Below, one piece after another: positions 10,145-20,314 of a stretch of DNA of 64,000 nucleotides. Numbering within the stretch: position 1 is the stretch's first letter; every line of letters begins with the position of its first letter. The position numbers and the translations under genes are program-made. The stretch is from Pseudogymnoascus destructans. Lineage: Eukaryota > Ascomycota > Leotiomycetes > Thelebolales > Thelebolaceae. The notes beneath the pieces were generated by a model, which saw only the letters and a program-made list of their open reading frames with translations, did not search any database and was not told where the DNA came from. Where the stretch lies: NCBI RefSeq assembly GCF_001641265.1, contig NW_020167525.1:1590501-1654500 (forward strand), read 5' to 3'.

Positions 10145-11776
10145 AGTCTGAGATTCATTGCCATCAAGATTTTTAATCTGCTCAGAAAGATCAATATAGT
10201 CCTGACGCTGCTTCAGATGATCCAGGATGTTTGCCGTGAGCGAGTGCGGGAGATTCGGGTTTTTCTTCATAGACTCCGAGTGGAAGTATTCTGTAAGGTC
10301 TCTCCGTGGATTTGTCTTGAGGAACGCTGCTGTGCCATCTACATTACTCGCGTCATCTAAGTAGTGGCCAACGAGAGTCTTCGCGTTTCTATGCCCAGCA
10401 TATTTCATAACCTGCCCCAACGAATAGCCCCCGTCTGTAGCCATTAGCCTTGGTATACGATGAACTCGCTCAGATCAATGACACATACCATCTACCTGAA
10501 TAAGTGCTTCCCGGCGGGCCGCATGAAGTCCCATTCCTTCTGTGAAGTCAGCTCGTACTGCCCAATCCGAACACTGCTGACCCCACGAGGTTTCATTTTT
10601 AATTTTCTCTGTTGGCCAATCACTGGACATCTCCGGAAAGACTGGTTTATCCAACGCGTCATCTGCCCAGTCTAACACCTGGTATCTTCCCTTTGGCGCC
10701 CTAGCAGAGAGGACATCCTCAACAGTTTTGTGATTCTCGAATGCACCACTTGAGATCATAATAGATAGTAAAAACAAGAGAGTGTTGGCACAGAGAGGAG
10801 GTGGAGGATCTAGCCTTTCGTATATGGGATGTTTTGGTCTATATGCGATCAGTGAAATGCCGCCCAAAAACGACGGAAAATTTTGACTACTTTTTAAAGG
10901 TGTCTGCCATGCCTTTACTGTGTTCTCTCTTGAAGGATATTATAATGTCGGGCTCTCCATCTTTCCATACAACCATGCAAACGAGTTCCTGTTGGCTAGT
11001 TAGCACTGAACCTGTCCTTTTATTTCTACTTCATATGTGTATCTGACCTTATACTTCGCCTTGCATATTTCCTGTAACCTTGCTGATGTATAGCAGTGCA
11101 TCTTCAACAGAGCACTTACATCCACACGGCAGCCTTCGTGGATGTATTTATGGTGGTCTCTCTGCCATAATAGCTCCTCCATGTCGAGGTAGTTCTGTAT
11201 AGTTAAGAACGTAGGTTCCTTCTCTTTTATCCACAGAGGGATCTCGTATCTGAGTACATCTGTGACGTACTTTTTTACTCGTTAAAAAGAGCATTATGGG
11301 GTATTGCGTGAGCTTGCAGCAGACTTACTGGAACCATTGAGTCATGGACGGCTTTAGGAATAGATAGATTGGTCTTCTGCTGCCATTCTGACATAAATGT
11401 CCAGACTTTAACCCGTACTGTTTTAACAGTTGCCATTCCTCCTTCATCTAGCCTGCCGGGGGTTGAGCGCACTATAGCTTCAGCGATATGCTTCATGCAT
11501 TGCATATTGCGTGGATCGGCCCTTGGATTTATTCGCTCATACCTAAGATTCGTTAGTAATAGCTATGCTTAGCTTATGTCCGATATTAATAACTCACGCT
11601 TCCCAGAAATCAAACATAGCATCGTACGCCGGTACACTAGTTAGGGCAAGTTTTTTGTGAACAGGGTTGCTGTCGATGCCATCGCAATTTGCAGCGAGTC
11701 CACCGCTCAGGGCTGCCTGCATCCGCTTGTCTGCATTTAGCTGTCTCCTTCCAGTTCTTGCTGGCTTGATGCTCAT

Positions 11777-12127
11777 GGCGTGGAGAGATCCACCATGTAG
11801 ATATAGCTTGCAGAAAATAAAGGTAGGAAAAAATGAGATAAAACGATGGTGGGAAAGATGAGGAAGTGAAAGGAGGAAGGAAGGATGGTGGAGATGGAAG
11901 AGAAAGATGAGTGAAGAAGACGTGTGAGTATATGAGTGAAGAGGGGAAGAATGTGGGAGAGATGGTGGAAAGAAAAGAAAAAGCCCAATGAGAAGGAAGA
12001 CGGCTGTATAATATGCAGCTGTTTATGGATACTCCCAGAAAAACTGACCCGCAGCCTGGGGATGCGGCCTTTTCTGGCTTATTGGCAAAAGTTGACGACC
12101 CCCAGTAAGATGGACCCTAGCTACTTC
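11777..12127 (-). promoter_or_regulatory. upstream region of the DUF3435 gene, CT-rich on the coding strand
   Basis: From about 11810 to 12000 the plus strand is almost purely purine. The coding (minus) strand therefore has a long pyrimidine tract just upstream of the start codon, a common feature of fungal promoters. No specific factor site can be named. Confidence 0.35.
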
Positions 12128-12130
12128 GCA

Positions 12131-12275
12131 TTGCAGTGCATTGCAGTGTATTGCAGTGCATTGCAGTGCATAAACAAAGCGTGCCTGAGCACACCTGAGC
12201 GCACCTGAGTAGCCCTGAGTCGAAGCTGAGCACCCCTGAGCCGAAGCTGAGCCAGGCCTGAGCAAGCCTGAGCAA
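12131..12275. repeat. two short tandem arrays
   Basis: 12131-12170 holds four near-perfect copies of the 10-mer TTGCAGTGCA. 12183-12275 holds about nine irregularly spaced copies of a CCTGAGC-type heptamer. Both lie between the DUF3435 promoter and a pogo relic. Confidence 0.75.
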
Positions 12276-12335
12276 AAGCGGCGTGAGGTCACATGATCAC
12301 AGGACTCGATCTGCGTCGAGATTCCGGTGGTAGTA

Positions 12336-12960
12336 CAGTCATAATCCGTTAAGTCGATACGCGTTTACCTAATATTTATGATATCTCGATATATTTTGCA
12401 GGATCCATCCTTTTTACATATAAACCCCGATATACATGATATCGTGCCTTTTTATCAGATTATCGACTTATACTAACCTCTTCTTCACTTTATAGGATGC
12501 CTCTAAAGAAGCTCAATTTGATGACTCTTAACTAACGGTGTACTCTCTAGCGCTAGCACTGCGAACAACGCCCTCGACCTTTGTAGAAAGCTTACATTGT
12601 ATGGTTCTAAGACTAATACTAGACTCAAGTTAGCTAATCTACTATCTCTGAATCTCTTCACACTCGATTTGCCTACCTCAACAGCACCCTATAAGTAGAC
12701 GACCAAGAAGCTTAACAATGACAACGTAACACTGCGTAGCCACAGCTAGAAGCTATCCTTTTCAACTAGCAGAAGCTTATTAAACGACGAGGAGGGGTTA
12801 ATAACAGGTGAGGTTTTGCAAGAGAAGGCAAAGTAGATCTAGGCACAAGTACCATAACACAAAGGGGAAACAGTCCTAGAGTTCAGCTTAGGGTAGGTTA
12901 TTGTTACAGCTAAGTGCTAGTGCTATGGCTAGCGGTTACGGCTGCAACCTCACGTGATGG
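12336..12960 (+). mobile_element. truncated pogo-type relic P4 with RIP-like stops
   Basis: The left terminal repeat starts at 12336 after a TA and reads CAGTCATAATCCGTTAAGTC, similar to the end of P1. A frame from 12497 (MPLKKLNLMTLN) shows the pogo N-terminus (pattern ...PRPLQKAYI, VSQSTISESL) and the CENP-B HTH (ITGEVLQEKAK, LEFSLG). It has many stops. Nearly all sit where Gln (CAA) or Trp (TGG) is expected in this family, so they are TAA or TAG made by C-to-T change on one strand or the other. The DDE domain and right end are missing. Confidence 0.7.
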
Positions 12961-13005
12961 ATAACATTGTATATCATGGATATTATGTTATCCATGTTAT
13001 CCACG

Positions 13006-13396
13006 TGTCATACTGGTATTCGTTGCACTCAGTTTGCTATCAAACTCAAGAGCAAACTTAGAAATCTCCTCCTCAAACCTACAAGTCACTATACATATTT
13101 TGGCTTGTCACACCAACAACAAGAGCAATACTACTCAACGATTGCTACAACCCTCTATGATTCATTACACGTCATTGCTCCTTAGTTACTGGGCTGATAT
13201 GACCACATAGCATATCTCTACAACCCTCTATGATTCATTACATGACATCACTCCTTAGTTACTGGGCTAATACTACACATGACATATCTCTATCAACTAG
13301 AGGCCTAGGAACATGAACGATAGCTCCAAAAGCTTCTACAACCATCTATGATTCATTACACGTCATCGCTCCTTAGTTACCCACAAGATTGGTTAA
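13006..13396. mobile_element. truncated family A LTR in reverse orientation (A5)
   Basis: It begins TGTCATACTGG, the reverse complement of the family A end. It follows that LTR, with internal duplications also seen in copy A4, until it is cut at 13396 by the family B LTR of the Gypsy element. The missing part is not found on the far side of the Gypsy element, so a deletion followed the insertion. Confidence 0.8.
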
Positions 13397-13767
13397 TGTA
13401 AGGACACAGGGCACCCAGCTCACAGTAATAGCATATGAGAGTGCGAGTCGGAGGCTAAACGGATGCTATCCTATAGGTCTACTACGAAGGATACAAAAAA
13501 GATGAAGGGGGAACCCCGTTGAGTCTGTTTCCTTAACTCCCGAAACGGGCCCGACTCGGTTATCCCAACCCTAGCCCTGAACCTTCCACCGCAACAGGTC
13601 TACATTGGCCCTGAACCCTATACACTTACCGTCCCCCACTATAGTGTAACTCGCTATATGCTCCTCTACTGGTTCTAAACCCCACCGAGTCGGATTCCAT
13701 GCTTGTAGTGACCGTAACAGTTCTGAGACAGGTTCTTCAAGTATCTAGGTACGGAGGCATCCTTACA
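13397..13767 (-). mobile_element. 3' LTR of the truncated Gypsy element (LTR B2)
   Basis: A 371-bp repeat, TGTAAGGA...TCCTTACA, nearly identical to solo LTR B1. Just inside it, the minus strand reads a purine tract ending GGGGGGTAG, as expected of a polypurine tract in front of the 3' LTR of a minus-strand element. There is no matching 5-bp duplication at its two sides, consistent with loss of the other end of the element. Confidence 0.85.
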
Positions 13768-14360
13768 CTACCCCCCGTCGTAAGAGAGTGCATTGTCCGC
13801 AAAGCACGCCGCCCGCCTATGGTCCGGAACCCATCCGGGTAGCGTCAGTGACTTGGGCGTTCTTTGTCGTAGGGTTTGCGCGCGTGGCCGCATTAGTGAC
13901 AACCGCATTGGTCTGATGTGCCGGGAGATGGAAAAAAATAATCCTGGAGCAGTACTACCGTATCAGCTCCGTCTGGTATGCGACTACTTTTTGTTTTCTT
14001 TGTTCAATCTCTAGCTTAGTGGTGATGGTCCGAATGAGCACCGGGAGGTATCCGCTACAGGTACGCGTCGAAAGTTCCCATTGCGCAAGGAGGGTAGCTG
14101 CGCTAACCCGATTCGGGTGTCATTGTTGTAAGCCAAATCTGAGTTCAGAGCTTCGCCCACTTTCTCGTTTTTTATTCTTTGCTTCACAACAACAACGCCC
14201 ACAAACCGACCTCCGAGACCAGTAAGTGGCCACTCCCCGTCCGTTTCTTGATCGTCTACTAACTGATTGTATAGGATATCCACAATCTGAACGAACGAGT
14301 AGGTGATGGGAGCGCGTTGGCGCGCTGGTGATAACTTGGGCTTGGCTAACGGAATCGCAG

Positions 14361-15067
14361 ATTCCATTCAAATCCAAAGAATCGAAGATGCCGGTGCTGA
14401 CCCCCTCCGGGGCCCTTACGGTTGCCTTCCGTGTGCTCTGTTTGCGCTGCCTTCAGGCCAAAGCCCGTGGGATCCAGTCCCACGACTGCGTCTGGTCCTC
14501 GACCAGTTCGAAGTGTGGGTACTGCACCGCGCAGCACTCGCCTTGCGTCCCGGTAGGTTTTCTTCTGGGGTTCGGTGTTTGGTTTGGTTGGCCATTGCTG
14601 ACTTTGGTGGAAGCTGCCCTGGTTCCTCGGGGAAGAGTTTGCGGCCCTCCTGGCCGCCGAAGAGGCCACCCCCCTCATCCCCGCCGAAGTCGTCGCCGCC
14701 GCCACCGAGGCCAATCGGGTGGCCCTCCTGGCTGCCCAGAGCGTGCCAAAGTTCCACTCCAAGGCGGAGCGTGACCTCTATGAGGAGGCACGCGCCACTC
14801 GGGCTGCCCTCAAGTTGGGGCTGGCCGTGAGTATCCCCCCTTCCCCTTGTGACTCGGTATGGTTTCGATGCTGACTCTGGGCAGCAAATTCGGTCGTCGC
14901 TGCGCCGTCTTCGGACGGAACAGGAGAGCGTTCCTGCTCTCTTGGGGGAGTTGGTGGCTGCTGTGGGCAAACTGCCCACCGCTGCCGCTCCCGCGGTCGC
15001 TCCGACTCGGGGTGATGGAAGGAGGGAGGGGGAGGATGGGGAAGTTGGGGCGGCCTACGGGGCCTAG
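14361..15067 (+). CDS. spliced Cys-rich gene antisense within the Gypsy element
   Basis: Coding exons are 14388-14552, 14614-14826 and 14885-15067 (55 + 71 + 60 codons). All junctions are phase 0, with donors GTAGGT and GTGAGT and CTGAC-type branch sites. Two upstream introns (14222-14274 with a perfect TACTAAC, and 14299-14360) suggest a spliced 5' leader. The 186-residue product starts with a cysteine module C18-x2-C21-x12-C34-x8-C43-x2-C46-x6-C53, possibly zinc-binding. An Ala/Glu-rich helical part follows (EEFAALLAAEEATPL), then a Gly/Arg/Glu tail. It lies between the pol stop and the 3' LTR on the opposite strand. I recognise no family. Five splice signals and three open exons argue that it is real. 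Confidence 0.7.
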
Positions 15068-15241
15068 GTGGGGGAAGACCTTGTGTCGGAGGGGACTCGG
15101 GCCTGGCCCTTCGCGTGGGGTCACTTCGACCCTTCGTCTCTCATGGTGGTAGCCGCTTGTTGCGACGCCGGTGAGACGTTTGGGAAGGGTGGCTCCCGCA
15201 AGGGTTACAGTGGTGAGTGCGCCCTGGCTCGGAGGGTATAT

Positions 15242-16903
15242 TTAGTTTAGAGTCGCAGACAGCAATGACTCTGTTTCTTCCGCTTTGTCTTTCCCTCCGT
15301 GATCGTAGTTTTGTTCCTTTCCCGTCTCCCCTGCCATGACACCTTCTAGTAGTTCGTGAGGTGGACCTGGTAAGTCTGGGTATTCCGTATGAAACTCTCT
15401 GAGTTTCTGGGGAGAGTTCATGAAGTTTGACGCTGGGTACCACTCCGGGTCCGGATCGTATCCGACCCAACTAACCTGGTATTGTAGTTGCTTCCGGTGG
15501 ACCCTTACGGCGAGGATCTTTTCCACTTCCCATTCCTCTACGCCGTCTATCACTTCGCTGCTAGGCTCGGGCGGATCCTGACCAGGTAGGGGATTGTTCA
15601 GATCCTTCATAAGTACGTCTGGTGAGAACACATTGTGTATTTGAAAACTGCTAGGTAGTTCCAATCGAAATGCGTGCCCAATCCGTTCCACCACCGTATA
15701 TGGTCCGACCCATTGTTGGCCCAGCTTGCGGCTAGGACGAGAGTTTTTCAAATTTTTGGTCGATAGGTACACTCTATCTCCTACGTCCCAGTCGATGGCC
15801 CTTCGGCGTCGATTCGCGTGCTTAGACATTTCCTCTTGTGCCTTTGCCATGTTTTCCTTTGCGTGGACCCATGCGGTATGCATTCGGTCTGCCACCGCCT
15901 TGGCTTCCTCTCGGTTTAGGGTCTCCCGGGGGTTGGTGCTTTTCAGAGTGTTCCAATCCCAACTCGTACGCGGATCGGTTCCGTACTTGAGTTGGTAGGG
16001 GGTCATGCCAATGGATGCGTGGGGGAGTGTCATTTGCACGCGGTCCATTATGGGGATGAGCTCGCTCCAGTTATCCTGATAATGGGATACGAAGGGCCTC
16101 AGTCTCTGATCGATGTATCGGTTCATGATTTCCGTCTGCCCGTCGGTCTGCTTATGATAGGCAGTCGACAGCTTAACCTTAACGCCAATAATTCGACAGA
16201 ACTCTTGCCAAAAGGATGATACGAATTGGGGTCCGCGGTCGCTTACAATCGACTCCGGAGTATGTCCGAATCGGTATATCCATTCGATGAACAATTGCGC
16301 CATCTGGCGGGCAGTTATGGTCTTGTAGCAAGGTATTGTCACCGAACTCTTTCCGAGTCGGTCCATAAACACTAAGATGCTATTGTATCCATGCTTGTCC
16401 CTTGCGAACTCCTTGAAGTCCATGGTGAGGTGTTGCATAGGGTACTCGGGTACGGGTAGTGGGTGTAGAAATCCTTGTTGCTTAGTGACATTGGTGTGAG
16501 AAAGCCGGCATTTCACGCAGTTTCGTACATACCGCAAACAGTCCGCTTCCATCCCGACCCAATGATACTTTGGGGCGAGCAATTGGTAGGTTTTTCTGCC
16601 ACTTGGGTGTGCTGACGACACTTGATCGTGCGCTTCCAGGATCAGTTTCGTACATAGGTCAGTGTGGCGATTCACACATAGGCGGCCTTTGTATAGGAGG
16701 AGCTGGTCGTTCATCGCGAATCCGTCCGGTAGGGGTTGTTTCGCGCGAGTCTCAGTGAACGACTTCCGATTGTCCGCACATAGCGCCTCTATTAAATTGA
16801 AGGGCACCTGGGGCTTGGCGGTGTCCATTGAATTAATGGATGCTATGTAGCTCTCGGCGAGTTCGGTGCTGATTCGGGGGTGTAGGCAGCTTGGACCTAA
16901 CAA
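15242..16903 (-). pseudogene. Gypsy integrase with C-terminal chromodomain
   Basis: The frame contains the H-H-C-C zinc region (motif CVKCRLSHTNVTKQQG), the rve core with D, D and E (LTMDFKEFA, SDRGPQFVSSFW and the following glutamate in DGQTEIMNRY), and the GPY/F-like segment WVGPYTVVERIGHAFRLELP. A chromodomain (WEVEKILAVRVHRKQLQY, VSWVGYDPDPEWYP) comes before a charged tail. It continues the pol frame of the next entry after a one-base frame change near 16955. Such chromodomains direct integration toward methylated-H3 chromatin. Confidence 0.92.
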
Positions 16904-16916
16904 TACCCTCGCCCTA

Positions 16917-18845
16917 CTATCGAGTTTGACTTTCTGCTGCGTTACCAGGGCTCAGAATATCAGCCTTCTGATTATTCTTGCCTGCGGTGTACGTGATGCA
17001 GAAATTGAAGTCGGAGAGTAGCTCCATCCACCGAACCTGTTTCGCTGTGAGAATCTTGGTAGACATGAAATATTCCAACGAACGGTGATCAGTGTAGACG
17101 TCAACTCGGTGGCGTACCGAAGCCAACTCGGGCCTCCATTTTCCAAAGGCTTTCACGATTGCGAATAGTTCCTTGTCGTGGATCTCCCAGTTGATCTCAT
17201 GTCTGGATAGGACGTGACTGTAGAAGCTTACTGGGTACCATCGCTTGTCAGGGTGTTCTTGAGACAGGACACCAGCTACCACTCCATCAGAGGAGTCGGT
17301 CTCTAGCTTCGTAGGCAATTCGGGGTTGAAGTGGTGAAGTGCCTGTACCACTAAAAGTTGTTGTCGCAATTCCTCGAACGCATCCTCACATTCGTCTGTC
17401 CACCGGAACGGCTCCGAGGGACTAGTGATGGTGGTGAGGGGCTTTGCTATTTTGCCAAAATTACGAATGAATTGTCTATAGAAGCCACAGAATCCTAGGT
17501 AGGACTTCACACCCGTAACAGTGGTCGGTCGGATCCAGTTACGAAGGGGTTCGATTTTGTCAGGGTCCGCTTCGACACCGGAGGTAGTGAGAACATAACC
17601 CAAGTATTTTGTCCTGGTGACGTTGAACTCGCATTTGTTCAAATCAGCTTGGAGTCCAGCTTCTCGGAGACGCTGTAGGACCTTATGCACATGGTCTATG
17701 TGTTCCGTAGGGTCCTCTGAATAGATTAGGATGTCGTCTAAGTATGCGGTACAGAAGTCGTCTAAGTATTGCATCAGGACGTCATTCATATACCGCTGAT
17801 AGGTTGCGGGACCGTTCGTCAGTCCAAATGGCAGCACTTTGCACTTATAGGATCCATAGCGAGTCCAAAAGGTCGTGTACTCTTCCGAGTCGGGGTGCAT
17901 CTGTATACGATGGAAGGCTTGTCTGATATCTAGCTTCGTGAAGATTTTTGCTTTCGACACCCGTCCTAGTAGTTCATCGATACGCGGGATGGGGTAGGGA
18001 TCGTTCCGGGTGAGACCATTTAACTTCCGGTAATCGATGCAAAATCTTAATTTGCCATCTGCTTTCTTTACGAATAGGATAGGGGATGCAAAGGTGCTGT
18101 TGCTGTTGATGATGAATCCCTTTTCCAGGTTTTCCAGCAGGTATTGCTTCGTAGCCTTAAGCTCTTCGGTGCCCTGTCGATATAACGGGGAAAAAGCATT
18201 TGGTAAAGGGGCTTCGAGCTGTATCTTGTGGTCGTATATGCGGTGGGGGGGGATTCGATCCGATTCCAACTTCGAAAAGACATCGGTGTACCTCCGGTGC
18301 ATATGCGGAAGCTTCTGCTGGATGAGGCGGAGCGTTTCTTCGTCCTCTACCAACTCCTTTTCATGAATGATCTGATCGATTTCGTAGATGCTAGTTTGAA
18401 AAAACTCGGAGTCGTTTCGCATCATCTCGTGGTGGAAAGCATTTGCACTGATTTCGCATATATGCATGGGCGTAAACCTATGTATTAGGGTTTTCTGCGG
18501 TGGGGGAGAAACCTCCTGGTTTCGTGGTGGGTTCGATGGCGTATCGGTGATCTCTTCGTAGTCAGAAGTTATCACTTTCATTTCCATTGAACGTCCGAAA
18601 CCATTCCGACTCGGAGACTTGTCCTGTGATAGCTGCACTTTGGAAACGAGCCTTGAACTCTGGGAAGGTTTCGCTAGCATGCCCTTTCTCTCCCATTTGC
18701 AGGTCGTCGAAGAGGTTCCTGGCCTGTTCCGTCTCGTTGCCTGTGAGGTAGTATGAACCTAGTAGATCCATCATCTCCTCAGCACTGCGGAACCCATGCA
18801 TAGCGGACAGGTATTGGGGCTCTAGGTAGGTCTTCGCCAGTCCGG
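16917..18845 (-). pseudogene. Gypsy gag remnant, reverse transcriptase and RNase H
   Basis: The gag frame at 18845-18590 (MHGFRSAEEMMDLLGSYY, FPEFKARFQSA) changes frame near 18590 straight into the region just before reverse transcriptase. The zinc knuckle and protease have been deleted. Reverse transcriptase shows FCIDYRKLN, LPFGLTNGPATYQ and the catalytic AYLDDILIYS. RNase H shows the Asp in ETDSSDGVVAG and TDHRSLEYFM. The frame is lost near 16955, just before the integrase. Confidence 0.92.
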
Positions 18846-19778
18846 TGTAATGGTGGGTGCACCAGATGTGAGAATCTAGCCACCCAAGGAAGGGATGATT
18901 TTACTAAGACACACTGTCTTAGGAAACAGAGCCAAAGGGTTGTAGCTTAGACTATTCCACAACGCAGCAATCAGGTGTATGATGTAGTGAAGTGGTTTAG
19001 ACAAGTTGTAACAAATGTTGAGTCTGAGAACTCAGGGGTAAGTCAGAGGTTAGCACCTCACTGACTTTTTAGAAACAAAGAATAACAAGATTAATGCTTG
19101 GAAGCTTGGAAAAGACGTGGAAGTATGTGATAGTCGATTTACTGTATTGCCTGCTTGCCCTTTCTTAAGGAAAGGGCAATCCTATTTATGCCAAAGGAGT
19201 GTAGTTCTCTCATTTTCCATGACTTTCCATGACTAACCAGGCTTGGTAAATGTATTAGAAATCAAGTGCGACCCACAACTAGCTTGCTAATCATGTAGTG
19301 AACGTAAGAGAATCCCATAGAACCATCTCTTGGGTTCCTAGCCTATAGGAAGTGAAAAGGAGGTCCAAGGTCAGAGTACCTATAGATAAATTATGTCATA
19401 ACTTAACCAATCTTGTGGGTAACTAAGGAGCGATGACGTGTAATGAATCATAGAGGGTTGTAGAAGCTTCTAGAGCTATCGTTCATGTTCCTAGGCCTCT
19501 AGTTGGTAGAGATATGCCATGTGGTAGTATTGGCCCACCCCCTTAAGGAGGAGATTTTCTTAATAACTTGTTCAATGAGTGTTCAAATGATATGCCGTGA
19601 TGTATGTAGCATAAACAGATGTAGTAGAAGAGTTTGCAGCAATCGTTGAGTAGTATTGCTTCTGTTGTTGGTGTGATAAGCCAAGATATGTATGTTGACT
19701 TGTAGGTTTGAGAAGGAGATTTCTAAGTTTGCTCTTGAGTTTGATAGCAAACTGAGTGCAACGAATGTTAGTATGACA
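18846..19778. mobile_element. family A LTR without target duplication (A2)
   Basis: This 933-bp copy has intact TG...CA ends, but its flanks are TCCGG on the left and CCCTA on the right. The lack of a duplication, together with the loss of the Gypsy 5' end exactly here, suggests that ectopic recombination or a deletion used this LTR as a breakpoint. Confidence 0.85.
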
Positions 19779-20059
19779 CCCTAGAACCATATCCTAAGTT
19801 GATTCTAGGACTTTATAGAGGTTGAAACCTCGAGTTTGCCCTTATGGTAGTCAGCTCGAGGGGTTAAACAAGACAGTATTATTGACTAAATTGAGGAGGA
19901 CGTCTTGAAGTTGTCGAGTCGGATTTTCCATTACGCCACCATGACCATTACACCACCTCTTAACGTTAACTTACCGCTTTATATTCCACTATTTAACTTA
20001 GCCTCGTGTGGTTTTTATGTGTAGAGATGTCTTAAAATGGCGGATATGAGCAAGGCACT

Positions 20060-20176
20060 AAGATAAGGTACGCTATGCCTATTAGCACGATTGAGAGTAT
20101 TAAGCCAATGAATTACAAGCTTGTGTATGGCAGAGCGGACGGGATACCCAATTCTCTTGAGTCTATGGTCATATGT
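20060..20176 (-). pseudogene. 5S rRNA-derived sequence, copy 1
   Basis: Read on the minus strand from 20176, the first 60 bases follow the fungal 5S rRNA start: ACATATGACCATAG, then TATCCCGTCCGCTC, then a GCCATAC...AAGC segment near the A box. The second half does not match 5S. It shares the block CTCTCAAT, TGC, AATAG, ATAGC with a second copy near 45640-45721. Confidence 0.6.
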
Positions 20177-20314
20177 GATTGTTCTTTCAGTATGGCGCAA
20201 TATAAGGAGTGTTGAGAAACCCGAATCGAGAGAAAATGTATATTGCCATCTGGATATCCTCCACTGTGCATGTCCCTCTCTAGCATTGAAACCAAAGTTC
20301 CAGCTCTGAGTGTA

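Larger units (their letters stand above)
7083..11776 (-). pseudogene. DUF3435 (captain-like) tyrosine recombinase with Cys/His fingers and double chromodomain, split by two solo LTRs
   Basis: I read exons at 11776-11598, 11542-11329, 11269-11048, 10988-10891, 10838-10489, 10434-10145 + 9250-9199 + 8822-8531 (LTRs removed), and 8481-7083. All introns are 48-59 nt with normal sites. The sum is 3096 nt, or 1031 codons plus stop, in one frame. Catalytic residues of the tyrosine recombinase fold are visible: Arg in YTSARLQEI, H-x-x-R in GLHAARREAL, His in YAGHRN and the Tyr in VGHYLDD (about residue 380). A Cys/His-rich region (CPVPTC, CSKLYHKNHFGFAEFC, CPHPLC) follows, then chromodomains at about 930-980 (YLVKWKGYTDEDNTW) and 985-1031 (YLVQWKGRPKVENSW). 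The only internal stop is a TAA at 8767-8769. DUF3435 proteins mobilise fungal Starship elements. Whether this copy sits at an element edge is not shown. Confidence 0.85.
13397..18845 (-). mobile_element. truncated chromodomain Gypsy (Ty3-type) retrotransposon
   Basis: From 5' to 3' on the minus strand it contains part of gag, reverse transcriptase, RNase H, integrase with chromodomain, an antisense gene, a polypurine tract and LTR B2. The 5' LTR, the start of gag, the zinc knuckle and the protease are missing. A family A LTR directly abuts the gag frame at 18845/18846. The pol region has one frame change. It is a dead copy of a chromovirus-type Gypsy element. Confidence 0.9.

Noticed and set aside
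13003..13185. A recurring peptide (HTDIRCTQFAIKLKSKLRNL type) open in five places
   Set aside because: Every occurrence is the end of a family A LTR. The frame has no start context and is broken differently in each copy.
14303..14979. Alternative long frames on both strands in the GC-rich Gypsy segment
   Set aside because: They read through the introns of the spliced antisense gene. Only the spliced reading keeps a coherent Cys module and phase 0 junctions.
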